Assembly: GCA_947179155.2 (NCBI GenBank)
Contig: OX359274.1
Coordinates: forward strand, 48,331,564 to 48,395,563
Origin: Hedera helix
Taxonomy: Eukaryota; Streptophyta; Magnoliopsida; Apiales; Araliaceae
Direction: 5' to 3'
Length of the DNA: 64,000 bases
Shown one piece after another: positions 37,401-50,857 of the stretch (its first letter is position 1; each line of letters begins with the position of its first letter). A program made the position numbers and the translations under genes. The notes under the pieces were generated by a model. That model made no database searches, was not told the DNA's origin, and saw only the letters and a list, made by a program, of their open reading frames with translations.

Positions 37401-38247
37401 CAACAAGACATTGGATAACTAAATTACTTCCATTTATATCTAGTAAATGTTATAATGGATGAGGCATAGGTGAGTTCTCTGTAGTTCAACAGGTCATCAC
37501 CCTTTCTTTCTTATCCAAGTGGGAAGAAGAAGGTATATATGATTATATGTACTATATCGTATATACAGACACGAGGAAAACCATATTTTAGCTCTTTGTG
37601 CCTTAAAATAGTACTTTTACAGTGACTACTAAACTAGAAACGTTGAACACCATATATGTTGAGAAACACATCTGTGGAATTATGAACAGCTGACGTTATT
37701 TGATAACAGTTGTCTGCAAATCTATTCATCAAGCGTGGTTTCTGTTTCCGTCAGGGGCGAGCTGGAAGAAATGTTCTCTGGCATGCCTGCTGTATTCACA
37801 GGGACGCTACATGGAGAGGAGCTCTCTCAGGCATATGCTAGTGGAGATGTCTTCATAATGCCTTCAGAATCTGAGACACTTGGGCTTGTCGTTTTGGAAG
37901 CAATGTCATCTGGCCTCCCTGTTGTGGCTGCTCGTGCTGGAGGAATCCCAGATATCATCCCTGATGATCAGCAGGGAAAGACCGGCTATCTCTTCAATCC
38001 TGGAGATATTGACGACTGTGTAAGCAAATTGGAACCTCTTCTGCATGACTCAACATTAAGAGAAACTATTGGAAAAGCTGCACGTGAAGAAATGGAAAAG
38101 TATGGCTGGAAGGCAGCCACATTGAAGATACGAAATGAACAGTATAACGATGCCATTTGGTTCTGGCAGAAGAAGAGAGCGCAGCTATTGAGGCCCTTTC
38201 AGTGGTTGACAAGTCTTTTCCAGTCTCAAGAAGTGAAGTACAGGTGA
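31485..38247 (+). CDS. SQD2: Sulfoquinovosyltransferase SQD2, eleven exons
   Basis: Transfers sulfoquinovose from UDP-sulfoquinovose to diacylglycerol to make the chloroplast sulfolipid SQDG. Exons: 31485-31846, 34041-34107, 34827-34897, 35291-35408, 35506-35579, 35792-35847, 35937-36020, 36269-36356, 36426-36503, 36973-37029, 37755-38247. All are in frame, giving 515 residues. The first ~80 residues are Ser/Pro-rich and look like a chloroplast transit peptide. The core starts RRIALFVEPSPFA and has the GT-B fold of family GT4, with HVGRLGVEKSLDF for the donor lobe and the E-x7-E motif at residues 392-400 (ETLGLVVLE). The exon-2 acceptor lies in a 72-bp tandem duplication, so a second in-frame acceptor at 33969 could add 24 residues after SPFA. 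Intron 1 (2.2 kb) contains a candidate solo LTR. Confidence 0.96.
32194..32598. mobile_element. Candidate solo LTR in SQD2 intron 1
   Basis: Starts TGTTAGAA and ends TTCTAACA, an inverted 8-bp terminus with TG...CA ends, 405 bp long. The text after the left end (ACAGAAAACACAGAGAATAG) resembles LTRs of plant Copia elements. The flanks GAGGA and GAGTT share only three bases, so support from target duplication is weak. Confidence 0.45.
33903..34046 (+). repeat. 72-bp tandem duplication containing the SQD2 exon-2 acceptor
   Basis: Copy 1 is 33903-33974 and copy 2 is 33975-34046. They are identical apart from a few bases near the 3' end (CTGCGT against CTACGT). Each copy holds a polypyrimidine-like tract and ATATGCAG followed by exon-like sequence. 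The true exon 2 begins at 34041. The duplicate acceptor would start an exon at 33969. Confidence 0.93.
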
Positions 38248-38831
38248 TGGGTATATGTATTCAGGTCTCAATATTTAGTGTATTTAAGCATATTATGGGA
38301 TTCGCAGCGAGAAGGATGACTGTCTGACTGTCTGACTGTCTCTGTAATTGATTAGTGGATTTGTATGATATGGACCACAAAATTTGGTCTATTATTAGTG
38401 TACGCTATATGTTGATTGTTTTGGATGTATTTAAGTGTAATAAACATGTGAAATTCAGCATATATAGCATTGATTTCGTATGACATATCCCCTTATCCAA
38501 TCTTCAATAGCCAGGTCATTTCTCAAAGTTGCATGTCCTTAGAATTTAGATATAACAAAAGAAAATTTGATAATAACTAACAAACAGGAACAAACACTAA
38601 ATAATTTCCATATTACAGTTCAAGAAGCTAATCGGAAAAGAAAATACGGCTATGATAATGCAGCACCAGGAACACTAGATTAGGATCTTGAAACGCAGAC
38701 GCCCTACTCCGTTGTACATAAATTTCTTTTAGGGAAAGAAACATTTTACAACATAATATACTTTCGGATGAACAGTTTCCCCGACTATTTTCTGATGTCC
38801 GAATGACATGCCAAAAGCGATATATATGAGG
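38248..38831. other. SQD2 3' flank
   Basis: Presumed 3' UTR and short intergenic sequence. A small direct repeat of TGACTGTC occurs near 38320-38340. I see no gene. Confidence 0.4.
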
Positions 38832-39056
38832 ACGGTTCAAAAACATATACGTAAAATAACATACCTTAAATAACATGCCTTTATCAAAACGACGTCATTT
38901 CGAAAATTATTTGATGGTATTTTCGTAAATAAAAGAAAAAACAAGTGGGGCTGTGGAATGTCACGTCATTTAATATTATTTTAAAAAAAAAATAATCTTC
39001 AAAACAACATCGTTTTGATAAAGTTATGTTATTTAAGAGGTATGCTTTAGATTCGT
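38832..39056. mobile_element. MITE, copy 2 of the 3847 family
   Basis: Starts ACGGTTCAAAAACATATAC. The right end in reverse complement reads ACGAATCTAAAGCATACC. Inner arm blocks TTAAATAACAT and TTTATCAAAACGA are mirrored. The whole element aligns by eye with 3847-4068 in the same orientation, including the AAAATAAGTGGGG-like core. Confidence 0.7.
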
Positions 39057-39307
39057 TTTCTCTCTATATATATATAAAAAATAAGAAAATTTAAATCCAG
39101 CCTCCCACAAACAACCCAAAATATTAGATATTGTTTACATGTTATCAAGCACTTATACAAGACGGGCACTGATTCCTTTTTATTAACAAATAACACTGGA
39201 ATAATGCGTTGCAGTGGAGAGTGTAGAATATCATGCACTACTAATCTTTTATAGAAGTAAAAATCTAAAATCAGAACATGACAGTGAGTTAAGTCTACTT
39301 AAAGAAC

Positions 39308-39925
39308 TCAATATACCAAAGAAAGTGTATTAACAAGTATGTCCAATGATGCTGAGTTTAGTTGTGGACGTTGAAAACAGACTGATCTGCTGAGTTTAAA
39401 CCCCTCGACTGTTGTGAAGTGATAGCGATGCACCAATTGATCTTTTGCAAAATAATGCAACAAGTTTTCTTGTAGATAGTTAAGTTCATTTTCGACATCA
39501 CCAAAACCAGGGGGATACTTCCAAAAGTTGCATACCGTGATTATCTTACCAAGGTTCCAACTGTCCACGATTTTCAGTTTTAATTAAAGGATCACTCTCG
39601 GCAGTCCAAAACTCGGCGTCCTTGTCCAGTTCAAAAAAACTCATTACTCTCATCTTCATCATCATTGCTTTCAGCACCGGAATCGTCATCAGATTCAAAC
39701 AAATTATCTAAACCATCAGTATATTCATCACATTCGTCACCAGCATGATCAACTTCCTCTTGTTGGAAATCAATATGACTGTCCCTGACGCCACCCCTTC
39801 TCCTCTCTCGCCTCATCCTCTTCCCTTCCACAACAAATCCATCGGCAGATATTTCGTCACTATTGTTGCATCCTCCTCCAAAAGAACACCCATCACTTAA
39901 AAATTGTCACATTTTGTAGAAACAT
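39308..39925 (-). pseudogene. Coding-like minus-strand stretch with apparent frameshifts, unrecognised
   Basis: Two adjacent minus-strand open frames look protein-like. The first (about 39885 down to 39631) is acidic, with DNLFESDDDSGAESNDDEDE, and stops at a run of seven T. Dropping one T would keep a frame open into ELDKDAEFWTAESD. The second (39568-39308) reads WKYPPGFGDVENELNYLQEN and carries on to NTLSLVY. Neither has a sound ATG start. I do not recognise the family. It could be a decayed gene or a remnant of a transposon-encoded protein. Confidence 0.35.
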
Positions 39926-39986
39926 AATTTGTTTGAAAGTTCCGTTATCTATGCAAGTCAAAAGATTTTCATAATAATAGAAAATG

Positions 39987-41859
39987 GATGCTGTAATACC
40001 GCCAAAATAAATAAATAAAACATAAATCATTTATAGTGTAACCTAGCTTTGTTTGTCTGATAAAAAAAATATATCATGAGCCGCCGCTTACTGTTAAAAC
40101 AGAGAGAGCGAGAGAGTTGTGATTTGTGATTTTGGCAAAAAGATAATTGCGAAAGAAACAAAGCAGGTTAAATTAATTTCTTTTCTTTTGTTTCTTATAT
40201 GTGATTGATTATTTTTATTTCTTTATACTTCAAATTATTCCATCCTTACGGTAAAAGTTGTCAGATTGTGAATCACATTGTATAATAAGATATGTAAGAT
40301 CATGGTATAGTCTATATATATATTTATATTATATTATATGCATGTAATAAGTTATGTATTACCTTAATGAATGAATTTAGAAAGAGAATATATATATGAA
40401 TGGTATAATCTGTTATCATGGCACATATATAAATAAATTATATATCCTAACTTTATGTTTGGAACGAAAGAAAGGCAGTGTATATATATATATTTGTGTA
40501 ATCTGTGTGTTTGGAATTATAATATTATGTTAATAATAAAATTTATAATAAAAATAATATAATATGAGTAGTAAAAATAAATATTTATTAATTGGTAAAT
40601 TAGCGTATAATTAATTAGTTAATTTATTTATTTTACTTTGTGTAATTAGTTCGGACGGAGGAAAACTAAACAAATCATATTTGGAATTTTAATTGGGTAT
40701 TACATTATTGATTCCAAGTACGGATTTCGTACTCCTTCAGTGATATTCTTGTTATAATTAATTAGTTTATTTTGTTTCTCGTTTCGAATTTCGTTATTGT
40801 TTCACATAATTGTTCCTTGTGAAATTAATATAATAGCTTCATGTTGGCGTTACATAGAACTCATTTTTGTACTCTTTGTATTATTAAATCATGTGTAGTG
40901 ATTATTTTGATTCCGTAGAATGTACATGTTAATTTATTTTGGAATTTTGGTATTGATTCGTTTCATTTAACATGTACACTTAGAACCATTTTGTGAGTAT
41001 TATGCCGCATTCGTTGTGCCATGATATCTTTATTAGATTATACCGTAGGGTATACCGGAGCTATAACCACCTGTGGGGGTACCACAGACATGTATCTTGG
41101 CACCGAGGCATGACACCTTTCGTGGCGGTGTGATCAGTCCACGGCGTCTCCATTTTGTGTTTTGGTGGGCGATGGCCAAATTTGGTGTTTTGTTGTGGGA
41201 GGCGCATGAGTCGACCTTAGTTTTTGTTCTATTCTGGTATGCGGTTTGGTGATATTTGTGTTAAACACACCTTTCGATTTTCATGCATTTAGACTCGCGA
41301 TCCAATGTGAGATTTGCCTGCGCGACATTATTTTGCCTGTGTGGCATTATTTTGTTTATGTGGTATTATTTGACTTGCCTGTGTGGCAAGGTATATTTCT
41401 GTTATATGTTGAGCTCGGTATAAAATAACACTCAGTCATTTGATTCAGCCTATTATTTCGTTGTGTTAGTTATGTTCGTTTTAGTTCAGTTAATGACATT
41501 ATTTGTTTCAGTTCTTTTTTTTGTACTCTATATATGTACTGAAAATTTGGCTCATGTTGTGTTTTCTTCCAGCAGGTAATCAGGGGGATCGTGGGCAAGT
41601 GTGATGAGAGCTCTCTTTTATCCAGTGGTTTAAATATATTATGTATAGGTTGTGTTACATTATTTTCTTTGGAGTTGTAATAACTATTCTAGATTGTGGT
41701 TTGAACCAGTTTAGTATTTATTTTGGTTCGACTTGTGGCGTTTATCAGTTATTAACGTTATTCATTTTGGTAAAATGGAGCTTTTGATTTATTTTATAAT
41801 TTTGTTATGTTTTGTGAGTAACCTCTCTTTTTATTTTGAAAATGGGGTGTTACAGATAC
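39987..41859 (+). mobile_element. Gypsy-like solo LTR of 1.86 kb
   Basis: The LTR spans 39992-41854. It begins TGTAATACCGCC and ends AAATGGGGTGTTACA. The TGTAA...TTACA termini and the TGTAACACC-type start are usual in plant chromovirus-like Gypsy LTRs. The flanks are GATGC (39987-39991) and GATAC (41855-41859), a 4-of-5 target duplication. The middle (41040-41420) is more GC-rich, with CTGTGTGGCA-type short repeats. No internal retrotransposon domain lies next to it, so recombination between two LTRs is the simplest explanation. Confidence 0.75.
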
Positions 41860-44800
41860 ATTAAAAGATTTTTGTTAGATTTGAAGGTTGTGCTTGATGC
41901 AATAATTTCGTTTGCAGAAACACTCTACGTACATATGAACCCTTCTTAATTTAGAATATTTGTAAGAGTCTTACGCATTTGATACAATTGCATCGACAAA
42001 AATTAAACGATTTTGTAAAGTGGCTGTTAGCACTTATTTTGATTTCTATGATCGAGTTCAAACCATTTCAACCTAGCTACCTAGCCAGACTCCTCTAGCA
42101 TTAGCAACAAACATAGAATCTTGTTTCTTTTACCACCCATATCAAACCAAATCAAAGAAAATCTTCATCTGTTTTTCTTGGCTCTTATAAACATGTCCCA
42201 CCATGGGGAAAAATATGTAATGGGGTTCGTTCTCTTGAATATATTATCAAGTGTTCAAATAGTCACGTGGGAGAGAGAAATTAAAAAGTTAGCTGTCTTT
42301 GATCTTAGTAGGGGAGCACGTGACATGCACGAGGAGCCCTTTCGAATGTCTTCGATGCTTCCAATATTCAACCTCAAACCCACCACCTTTTTTCTATTAT
42401 TGAATCATCAGAAATCACTGAGTCACCATTAATGCTTGATAATTCATGAAACTCCAAATTCCATATTTGCCCATACAGAATCAATTCTTATCCACTAATT
42501 TTGTGTTTGTAACAAGTAGGTCCCAAGGTTATTTTTGTAAATTGATTTGTACCCATTTGGTTTCACTGGGTCCTAATCGTGAGTGTGGGCTATCCATGGC
42601 ACTAGCCTTTCACAGCTAATCACAAACCACAGGTCATGACACAATCAAGTACTAAAGTTTGTAGGGTTAAAAAGCATTAAATACAAAATGGTCCTTACCA
42701 TTCTTATCCAAATGGGGGTCATTGTGGGCCATCCACTGTAAATTTCATTGCCCCACCCCAATTTCTTATCATTCTAATGCCCATACTTCAACAAACAGGC
42801 CCCCTTCATTCTCTTTGATAAAGAATATCCAAATTGGGCTGCGATATAAATACCCATTCTTCACTAGGATAACGGTCCTCCAAACCCGCTTTCCCAAACT
42901 AATAGTCCCATCAAAAGGTTTTCTTCTTAAATGAAGATAATTCTTGATTATAATAAATATCACAATTTACTGAGATATATATTAACTTTACAAGTAATTT
43001 TTTTTTTTTTTTATAGTTTAGACAGAATTTAAACACACGCACATATTTTATCTTGACTTTGTCAAGATTTAATCCCCGAACCTCAAGAGTTGGAAGGTAC
43101 CACTATGCAATAAAATATAAATTATCACTTTCGATTAAATCAAAATTTCACTTGCCATACGTAGACCTAAAAGTTACAAAAAATGGCTAATGATATTGCA
43201 CCAAAAAAGCTCTCAAGTACCACAACCAATCAACTGAAAAAAATCAATTTTACTCTAGGTATAGCCCAACTCAAATAATATTGGTATTTTTTTTTATCAA
43301 ACGACATTCTTGGGGCAAAACACAAGTAATAATATGTATTTTAGTCTTAAATGTGACTTTTATTTTGAAAATTTATGGAAACAAATTACTTATATTTATT
43401 TAAAAAGAGAGTTTTGTAATCATGCACATGAATCCAAATATCAAAGAAGCAGTCAAAATTCCTCCATTGGACGGGGAACAAGGTCACTGGAGCAGGTACA
43501 AACATATTGAAAAGATTGATGAGAAGTTTAGATAAGTGAATGTATTTAGTTCTCAACTTGAAACTGCCCTGGCTCCCCTCCACCACTGATTTAATCTTAT
43601 TATGGAGTATGGACAGTGAATGATGGACAATGAATACTCCTTTAAGCAGACAAGTGAGAGACACACCCACCCTTTTGCAATTTCAATTCACAATTTGTGG
43701 ACTCCTATATATATTATATGCTTTTTGGCTTAATTAGTTTTCTGGCACCACCCCTACTTGTAATGGAGAGTTTACTAAGTGATACTTGTTGTAGTAGGGA
43801 CTATGTGTTTGCTAAGGTTCTAACTTCTTGTAGTAGGGACTATTATTGAATTAGTAACTTATTATTCTTTTGTGACAAAATGTATTCTTAACATTCAATT
43901 ATATATATGCCCTCATTTTCGAAAAATATAAGTCGCATTCGACTTTGTAAAACCTTAGCATCGGGTGAAATATGAATTTGACAGCTTTCTCTCTAATAAC
44001 TCATGAAGGATATTATCATTTTATTAATTTATACTAAAAGATTTGTTTAAAACACACTTAAACATTATTTAATTTAAATACTAATATTTTGACAATGTTT
44101 CTCCCTGACTGACCAGTTTCTTTGTAGCCACCTTTTCTGTAATCGGTTCACATATCTAGTTTTATTGCCGTTTGGACCTTAATTCGATTCTTAGTCTTCT
44201 TTCTATGTCCTCCATATATCTTGGAGAAGAATAAAGATGACAATAATACAGCAGTATTTAATTGGTACTCCATAAAAAAAAATTAAATGAAAAAATTAAA
44301 TATACAAACATCTGCAAAGACTATATATGTAAGCATTTTGTTTCTATGCATGACCTTATATACAATATTATATTTCCCCGCTTAAAATATATGAGCAACT
44401 CTCACTATTAACACACACACACACAAACACACATATATATACCCCTATTAATTAATTAGTAATGCTAGAGTCCTCTAATGAGGTAGGTTCTGTTATAATA
44501 TTTCCGTAATATAAATTTATATGCTAGATAGAGGTGAAAGATTCCTTAATTCGTTAAGGGGGGAAAAGTAGAAGAAGAAGAAGAAGAAAATAAGAATTCT
44601 TTTAAGTAAAGAAATTTATTATTCTCTGTTCATGGTATGTACGAACAAATGCTGGAAAATAGTTATAAGAAAACAAAAGTAATTTAAGTTGAAAGAGACA
44701 TATGAGTATGCATGTCTTGGTCTTTAATCTTACGTTTATACTTTATACTAAAGAATTATAATTTAACTTCAATAAACTTTCTTCTCTTCATTATATAGGT

Positions 44801-46054
44801 CGTTTTAGAAAAGAAAAAAAAATTAAAATATAAAACGTTTTGTATATATCTAAGAGAAAAAAATCTAATCATTTTCTACTTTATTCTTAAAGATGGAGTA
44901 ATTGAGACTTGAGAGAGGAGGATGAGAAAGAGTAATTAATTAGTGCATGGATAATAATGAAATTTCAAATCAATATTAATTACTTAATATTAGTATTAAT
45001 GAAATTTCTTAATATTTATGATTATATCTTAAACGACCTATATAACAAAAATGAATGAGTAATTAATAATTGTGTAGATCCTAAATTTATTACTTGTTAG
45101 AAATATTTGTTGGTAAGTCTTCACATGCTTTAAAGTTTCTTATATTTTTGCTTTTTATCATAATTCTGTTGAACAGTATACTGTATCCGTTCTAAAATTA
45201 TAAGATTAACTTTTTTAAATCAATTTAAGATATATTTTAACATAATATACATCGTACATATACGTGTGAGTGCGCCGCACATATTTTGATGCATAAAAAA
45301 TAAACACAAGTGGAGTAAATACTCGCATGGCGTGCGAAGAAGAAGAGGAGAAGAAACATTTGAGGATTACATATAGAGTGAAGTAATAAATGTGAAGACA
45401 ATATCTGATTAAAATTGTTTGGTTATGCAATACTTAGTACGTACTGGTAGTATGTTTCTTTCATATATGAACACTAGATAAATGGCAGCTTCTTTTTCGG
45501 TGGGCAACCAGCTAGAGATGCCCAAGCTCCTCCTCATTATCTCTCTGTCTCTCTCAATGTTAGATCTCTTGTCTCTGTCTCAAAACTAGTAATTCATTCA
45601 TTCAAATTCAGTAAAAATCAAGGCCATTCGGTAAAAATTAGTAGAATATAAAGATTTATCTGCTTTCTTTTTGTTCATAGAGTATAATACATAGTGTTTT
45701 TTTTTTAACCAAAGGGTAAGAAAAGACTATAATTCAAAGGACGTAAAAAATCCAAAATTTGTGGGTGGCCTGTGAACCCCAAGCTCATACACAGCTCCAT
45801 ATGTTAAGGATTATGGAAAAACATCACATCAATATAATATAAAATAACATAATCAAAATAAAAAAAGGTCATTAATCGTATATAAATTTTATATTATACG
45901 TTCTTTTCTTTTTTTAACATTTGAAACGTCTAATTTTCTTCTAGTATTATTTGAATAAGGGCCGGCTTTTCCCAAAGTCTTGCGTAATTTTTTAGATAAA
46001 ATGTATTTTTATTATTAAATTATAATAATATAAAATTTCAAAAACAAGAAGTAA
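41860..46054. other. Long intergenic stretch, no gene seen
   Basis: AT-rich with many short chance frames, the longest about 100 codons (42121-42432), none with a recognisable domain or splice partner. It contains an (AAG)n patch near 44567-44588 and CA/TA repeats near 44408-44440. Confidence 0.4.
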
Positions 46055-46081
46055 GGGGGGGGGGGGGGGGGGGGGGGGGGG
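46055..46081. repeat. Poly-G homopolymer (27 G)
   Basis: An uninterrupted run of 27 guanines, capable of G-quadruplex formation. It is the strand-opposite counterpart of the 25-C run at 20592. Confidence 0.9.
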
Positions 46082-48114
46082 TGCGCTAAGGAGTAGCTAG
46101 CTAGCTTCGTCAAACCGCCAACAATTATTTTGTCAGCGCGCGCGTACTACTGAAAGTATTAGTCAACTTTACCCAATTTCCCTGCATGCATGTTACTCGA
46201 CTATACTAACGAATCCCGCTCTTCATCATTTAAATTTATTTAAATGAATGTAAATATCAGATCTCAGTTTCCGATCTTCTTAAAAAGACTCTAATTCTAA
46301 TTTGCTGATTTCCTTCATTTTTATTTAAATAAATATATTAAGCCATGAGTTTTCTCTTTCCCTATTATTTTGTAGAAAGCCCCAATTATGTGTGTGGGTA
46401 GAGATGATTAGGCTGGTTGATCAGGTTATCAAGTCTACTTAATGAATTACTCCCTCCCTTTCATAACTACCGATAATTAATATTTCGTCTTTGCATAATT
46501 AATTTGCAAATTGTTAAAGCTCAAAACTAATATAAAATTATTTAGTTTAGAGATAAAAATAATAATTGTAACCAAAGTACTCCTAATATTATATTTGTTT
46601 GTATTTAAAATTTAAACAAACTAATGTTAATTTGGAATTTTAAAATTTAATAATTTGACTTCAAAAAATTTTAAAATGTATTTTTAATTTTAATATTAGA
46701 AAACAATTAATTTGATATACGGGTGGAAATAATTGGCCGACAAATACGTACGTAATCGAAAGAGATCTAGAGGTCCATCTAAATTCATTACTGCTTAGGA
46801 TTTCGAATATTATAATTCCCAGCAATAATGGCTTCAATCGATACGAGTACCATCTCCTTACTACCACCATACATTTCCTGTCAATTATACAATACTGTCT
46901 GATTTCCATGTCTACTAGTAATAAATTCATCATCATACTCTTTTCAATTTTAACCATGCATAAATTTGGACTTCAGGATATACTAATAATTATAAATTCC
47001 ACTAATAATATATACGTAAAATAAAATAAAAAAATAAGACAAAAGATCTTATTGATATATTATTTTCACTAATCTAAGACATTAAATTTTGTTATATATA
47101 ACGACAAATTTATATCGATTATAAATAACGATGTATGTAAAATACATAAGATATGTAAAATTTTTAAAAAAAATAAAAATTACCCTAATTTATTCTGTCA
47201 TAACTTAAAATTTTATGTTAATTATAATTTAATTTTATTATGAATTTATCAACATATAAATTATTTTTTATTAACACTAATATTTTGTTAGTTCCACTCA
47301 GCCTCGTATGAACAAATATGTGGTTTACATACCATACATGGTAGTAAAATAATTTGTCCGAAATAGCCATGCATCCCCTAAATAAATTATGAGATTATAG
47401 AACAAGTTGCAATGGGTGCACGTGCAGGTCCCTAGGACCCTATCTGACGAGTATACCTTGGATTAAAAGCAAGAAAATCAATGAAAAACAATTGGTAAGA
47501 ATTTATTACAGATAAGAAGGACAAGAGAAAGTCGATGTTATTACTACTACGATTGTACTGGAAACACGTTACAAAAAAATAAAATATAGAGTAGAGTATT
47601 AATACTAGTACAATTAACAAGAAAGATTGTATTAAAAATGGGTTGCCTCGAATTGGTGAAATCCAAAACAGGTGCTGTCAGTGTAATTTTCTGATATTTT
47701 AAATTAATTATATTTTTTATTTTAATAAATCTTTCCTTATTTTTATAAGTTCAAAATTACATGCAGTAGAGCACAACTAAAATGAAAAAATTTGATTCAT
47801 TTAAAATATCACGTAATTGTACTCCGAAATTACTGAATAATTTTTTAAAATTTTGTGGTGGTGACACAATCGATGGCATCGCCGTGTCGGTGCTTATGAA
47901 ACATATGATGCGAACCTGCCGGTTTAAATATTTTTGGAACCTCCCATTTTTCAATAAAAATTTTCATATTTTTCTAGATTTCATTTTTTTTTTCATCGTC
48001 AAGTTGTACTGAAATACTTCCTCCCTTTGCAAAAAAGAAAAAAAGAAGAAGAAAAACAGAGAGTTTTATTTACGAAATCCACAAATTTTAAGTTGGTAGT
48101 TTGCTAATGGTAAC
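46082..48114. other. Intergenic stretch, no gene seen
   Basis: AT-rich. A TACTCCCTCC motif near 46448 resembles one end of a Stowaway MITE, but I found no matching second end. Confidence 0.4.
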
Positions 48115-48116
48115 AT

Positions 48117-48745
48117 GACAATAAAATTTGACTTAAATATACTTTAAACCTTCAAGTGTTAGATTTTTTACAAGTTAAACCTTAATGTTTTAACTTTAAG
48201 ACATTAAACTTTAATGTCAATTTTTATAAATTAAATCTTTGGGGCACCGACGAGTAATAACTTATCCGAGTGAGAGTATTTTTGGATAATTTTATTCTTA
48301 AATATTTTTACAAAATATAAAAAATTGTAAAACGTGGTTAGTGTGTGGTGAATATAAAAAACAGGAAAAAATTAATGAACGCAATATAAACACATATACC
48401 ATTAAAAAATTTAATTATCCAGATTGATAGAAAATCTTAAATTTCTTTGAAAACATAAAAAACTATATGCATGTGACTAGTGTGTGATCGATGAAGGATA
48501 ATTAAAAATGAGCAAGAATTAGAGTCAATAAAAATGATATATACTCTTAAAAGACTTAACTGTACGTCTCATCATTTTGAGTCACGTGAATTATTATAAA
48601 AAATGTTAAATCCAGTGGTCAAAAAATTTAATATATAAAATTTTGAAGATGTTAAAGTTCAATATCTTGAAGTTAAAATATTAAGGCTGAAATTGTAGGG
48701 GGGGAAATGTTTAATGTGTATTTAAGTTATAAAATTTTGATAACA
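48117..48745. mobile_element. Probable MITE with imperfect long inverted ends
   Basis: The left end carries AAATTTGACTTAAATATACTT. The right end in reverse complement carries AAATTTTATAACTTAAATACAC followed by a shared ACATTTAA-like block. The arms are degenerate and no target duplication was resolved. There is no coding sequence. Confidence 0.4.
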
Positions 48746-50267
48746 AATTTATATAGTCACATTGTGCCATTTTATATTATTAAAAAACAAGAACTCGTGT
48801 TCGTTTTCTGAAAAGAAATTAATAAATAAAAAAGAATCTTATTTTAGGATAATGATTTTTAGAAATTGGGACATAATTTGTAGGAATCAGTTTCTATATT
48901 TTTATATGACAAACCTTTTCGTATGAATGAACATGGCATAGTACAAGTAGTACTAAAGAAAGAAAAACTAAGAATAGCGAGGACGAGAATACTCCTTTTT
49001 CAATCTTTACTTGTCCAAAATCCTCATGACTTTTTCTTATTAATTATCTCCAAAAGTCTAACCTTTTTATTCCACTTAGCATTTATATTAATATCGGATT
49101 GACTACTTCTTATGGGTAATGATTAAGCAACTTATTTTAATTCATTTAATTTTTGCAAAAACCAAAACTCTTTAAACTTTCTTAAATCGTCATGCTGATG
49201 TTGAAACTATGTATCGGAGACTCTTTAGGCCTTGGTGGAGTGGAGTGGACTGCCTTTTACATGGGGCACTACATAATCCTCTCTCACTTTCGAATTACAA
49301 GATTATTATTAATATTTTAAAAATAAATTTAAAATATTTTTAAATTTAAAATTAAATAATTCATTTAAAATTTTAAAATAATTAATCTTATAATTAATAG
49401 TACTTTATAGTTAATTTATGCTATTTATTATTATATTGACATAAATTAAATAAATTTATCTCAATTTTAAACTTGAAAATGTTTTAAATTGACTTTTTAA
49501 AAGTCAATAATAATTTTATCCCCTACAAAAAATAGTTCCAATTAAGAAACAAAAGATAGAGATAGATAATAAAAAATAAAAAAATAGAGAGTTGATATTT
49601 TTCTAAGAAAAATTGATAGTTCCGCAAGACCTCGCTCATATGAAGGTGAGTCATACTGACTATTCATGTGAGTGAGATCTTACAGAACCATTGATTTTTC
49701 TTATGAAAATATTAATTTTTCTCGTAAAAATATTAATTATCTAAAAATTAAAAATAAAAATAAAAATATGAGAGTGGCATTTTAGAAGAAATAGAATACT
49801 CCTAAAAGAATGTCCAACATATGGGGAAGGACATTGAAGAAGCCTTCTTAGAATTTACTTTGCCCGATCACAAAAAAGAGAAAGAAAAAACTCACACTTC
49901 TCTATCAAATATGATATGGACCATATGGGTTTATGCCTAGACTCAAAATTAGGAAATGCATCAACAACTAGGTACCAAATAAATTAAAGGGTGACGGGTG
50001 TATGAGTCCTATTAAGGTTGGTGCGAGGGGACCGAGACATCAAAGGTTGGTACAAAATACTATTCGGACCTTATGAAATGTCCATTTCACGGGGGGGTCG
50101 AAATCCCGGCTAGTAGGTTCATCTCTTATCCTAAGTTCGCTTTATCTGTCTTGTCATTTTTCACCAATAATTAAACAAAGTCTCAAATATTCTTTCTAAC
50201 ATCGGCGACACGCCTTCGTACTAAACCAAACTCTCTACACTTACCAAAATCACTCATACATAAACAA
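48746..50267. other. Intergenic stretch, no gene seen
   Basis: AT-rich. A local inverted repeat near 49595-49725 pairs AAGACCTCGCTCATATGA with TCATGTGAGTGAGATCTT. Near 50090-50140 there is a small GC-richer patch without coding features. Confidence 0.4.
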
Positions 50268-50540
50268 TAATCCCTCCATTCCCAAAAAATTGACAAAAAC
50301 ACAATTTTCAAGCAAATTAATAAAGTTAAAAAAATTAGGAGAGAATAAAAATTTTCTTCTCAATCTATTTTTGAGTTTTGAATTTGAAATTTTTTTTTAA
50401 TGCAAACCACTCATTTGTGATATGAGTGATATATAATCAAGGATAAATTATATATAGTTGATTTGTTTATTTTATTCATCTTTTTTAGGGCAAAATCTTT
50501 TAATCATTTTAGGCATCCTTTTGGAAACAAAAGGAGTATA
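50268..50540. mobile_element. Stowaway-like MITE
   Basis: The left end TAATCCCTCCATTCCCAAAA is mirrored by a right end reading TATACTCCTTTTGTTTCCAA in reverse complement. Ends and TA flanks fit Stowaway. It is non-coding. Confidence 0.6.
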
Positions 50541-50857
50541 TGAATATGGTCGTTGATATTTTCAAAAAAAAAAAAAAGAGACACTTATTATTCTAACAAT
50601 ATCATTTTTACTATAATAATATCAATCGTTTATAGATATAGATTTATGGAGAACAAATCATAACTACTTTCATAATAAGTAAACTTTTACAAGAAATTCT
50701 TGCGAGAACTCTTTTACATTAGCATTCATCGCAATTTTCTTTGTATGATTACTTTTGGCAACATATTCTTACGAAAGTTGGCTCAATGTCGACATTGGTT
50801 ATGAATCACATCCTTATATATATAAGAAAGTGATTATGTTGCCTATAATATTGCAAC

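Noticed and set aside
42121..42432. 103-codon plus-strand frame in a gene-free region
   Set aside because: No recognisable motif, no splice partners and no promoter-like context; it is likely a chance frame.
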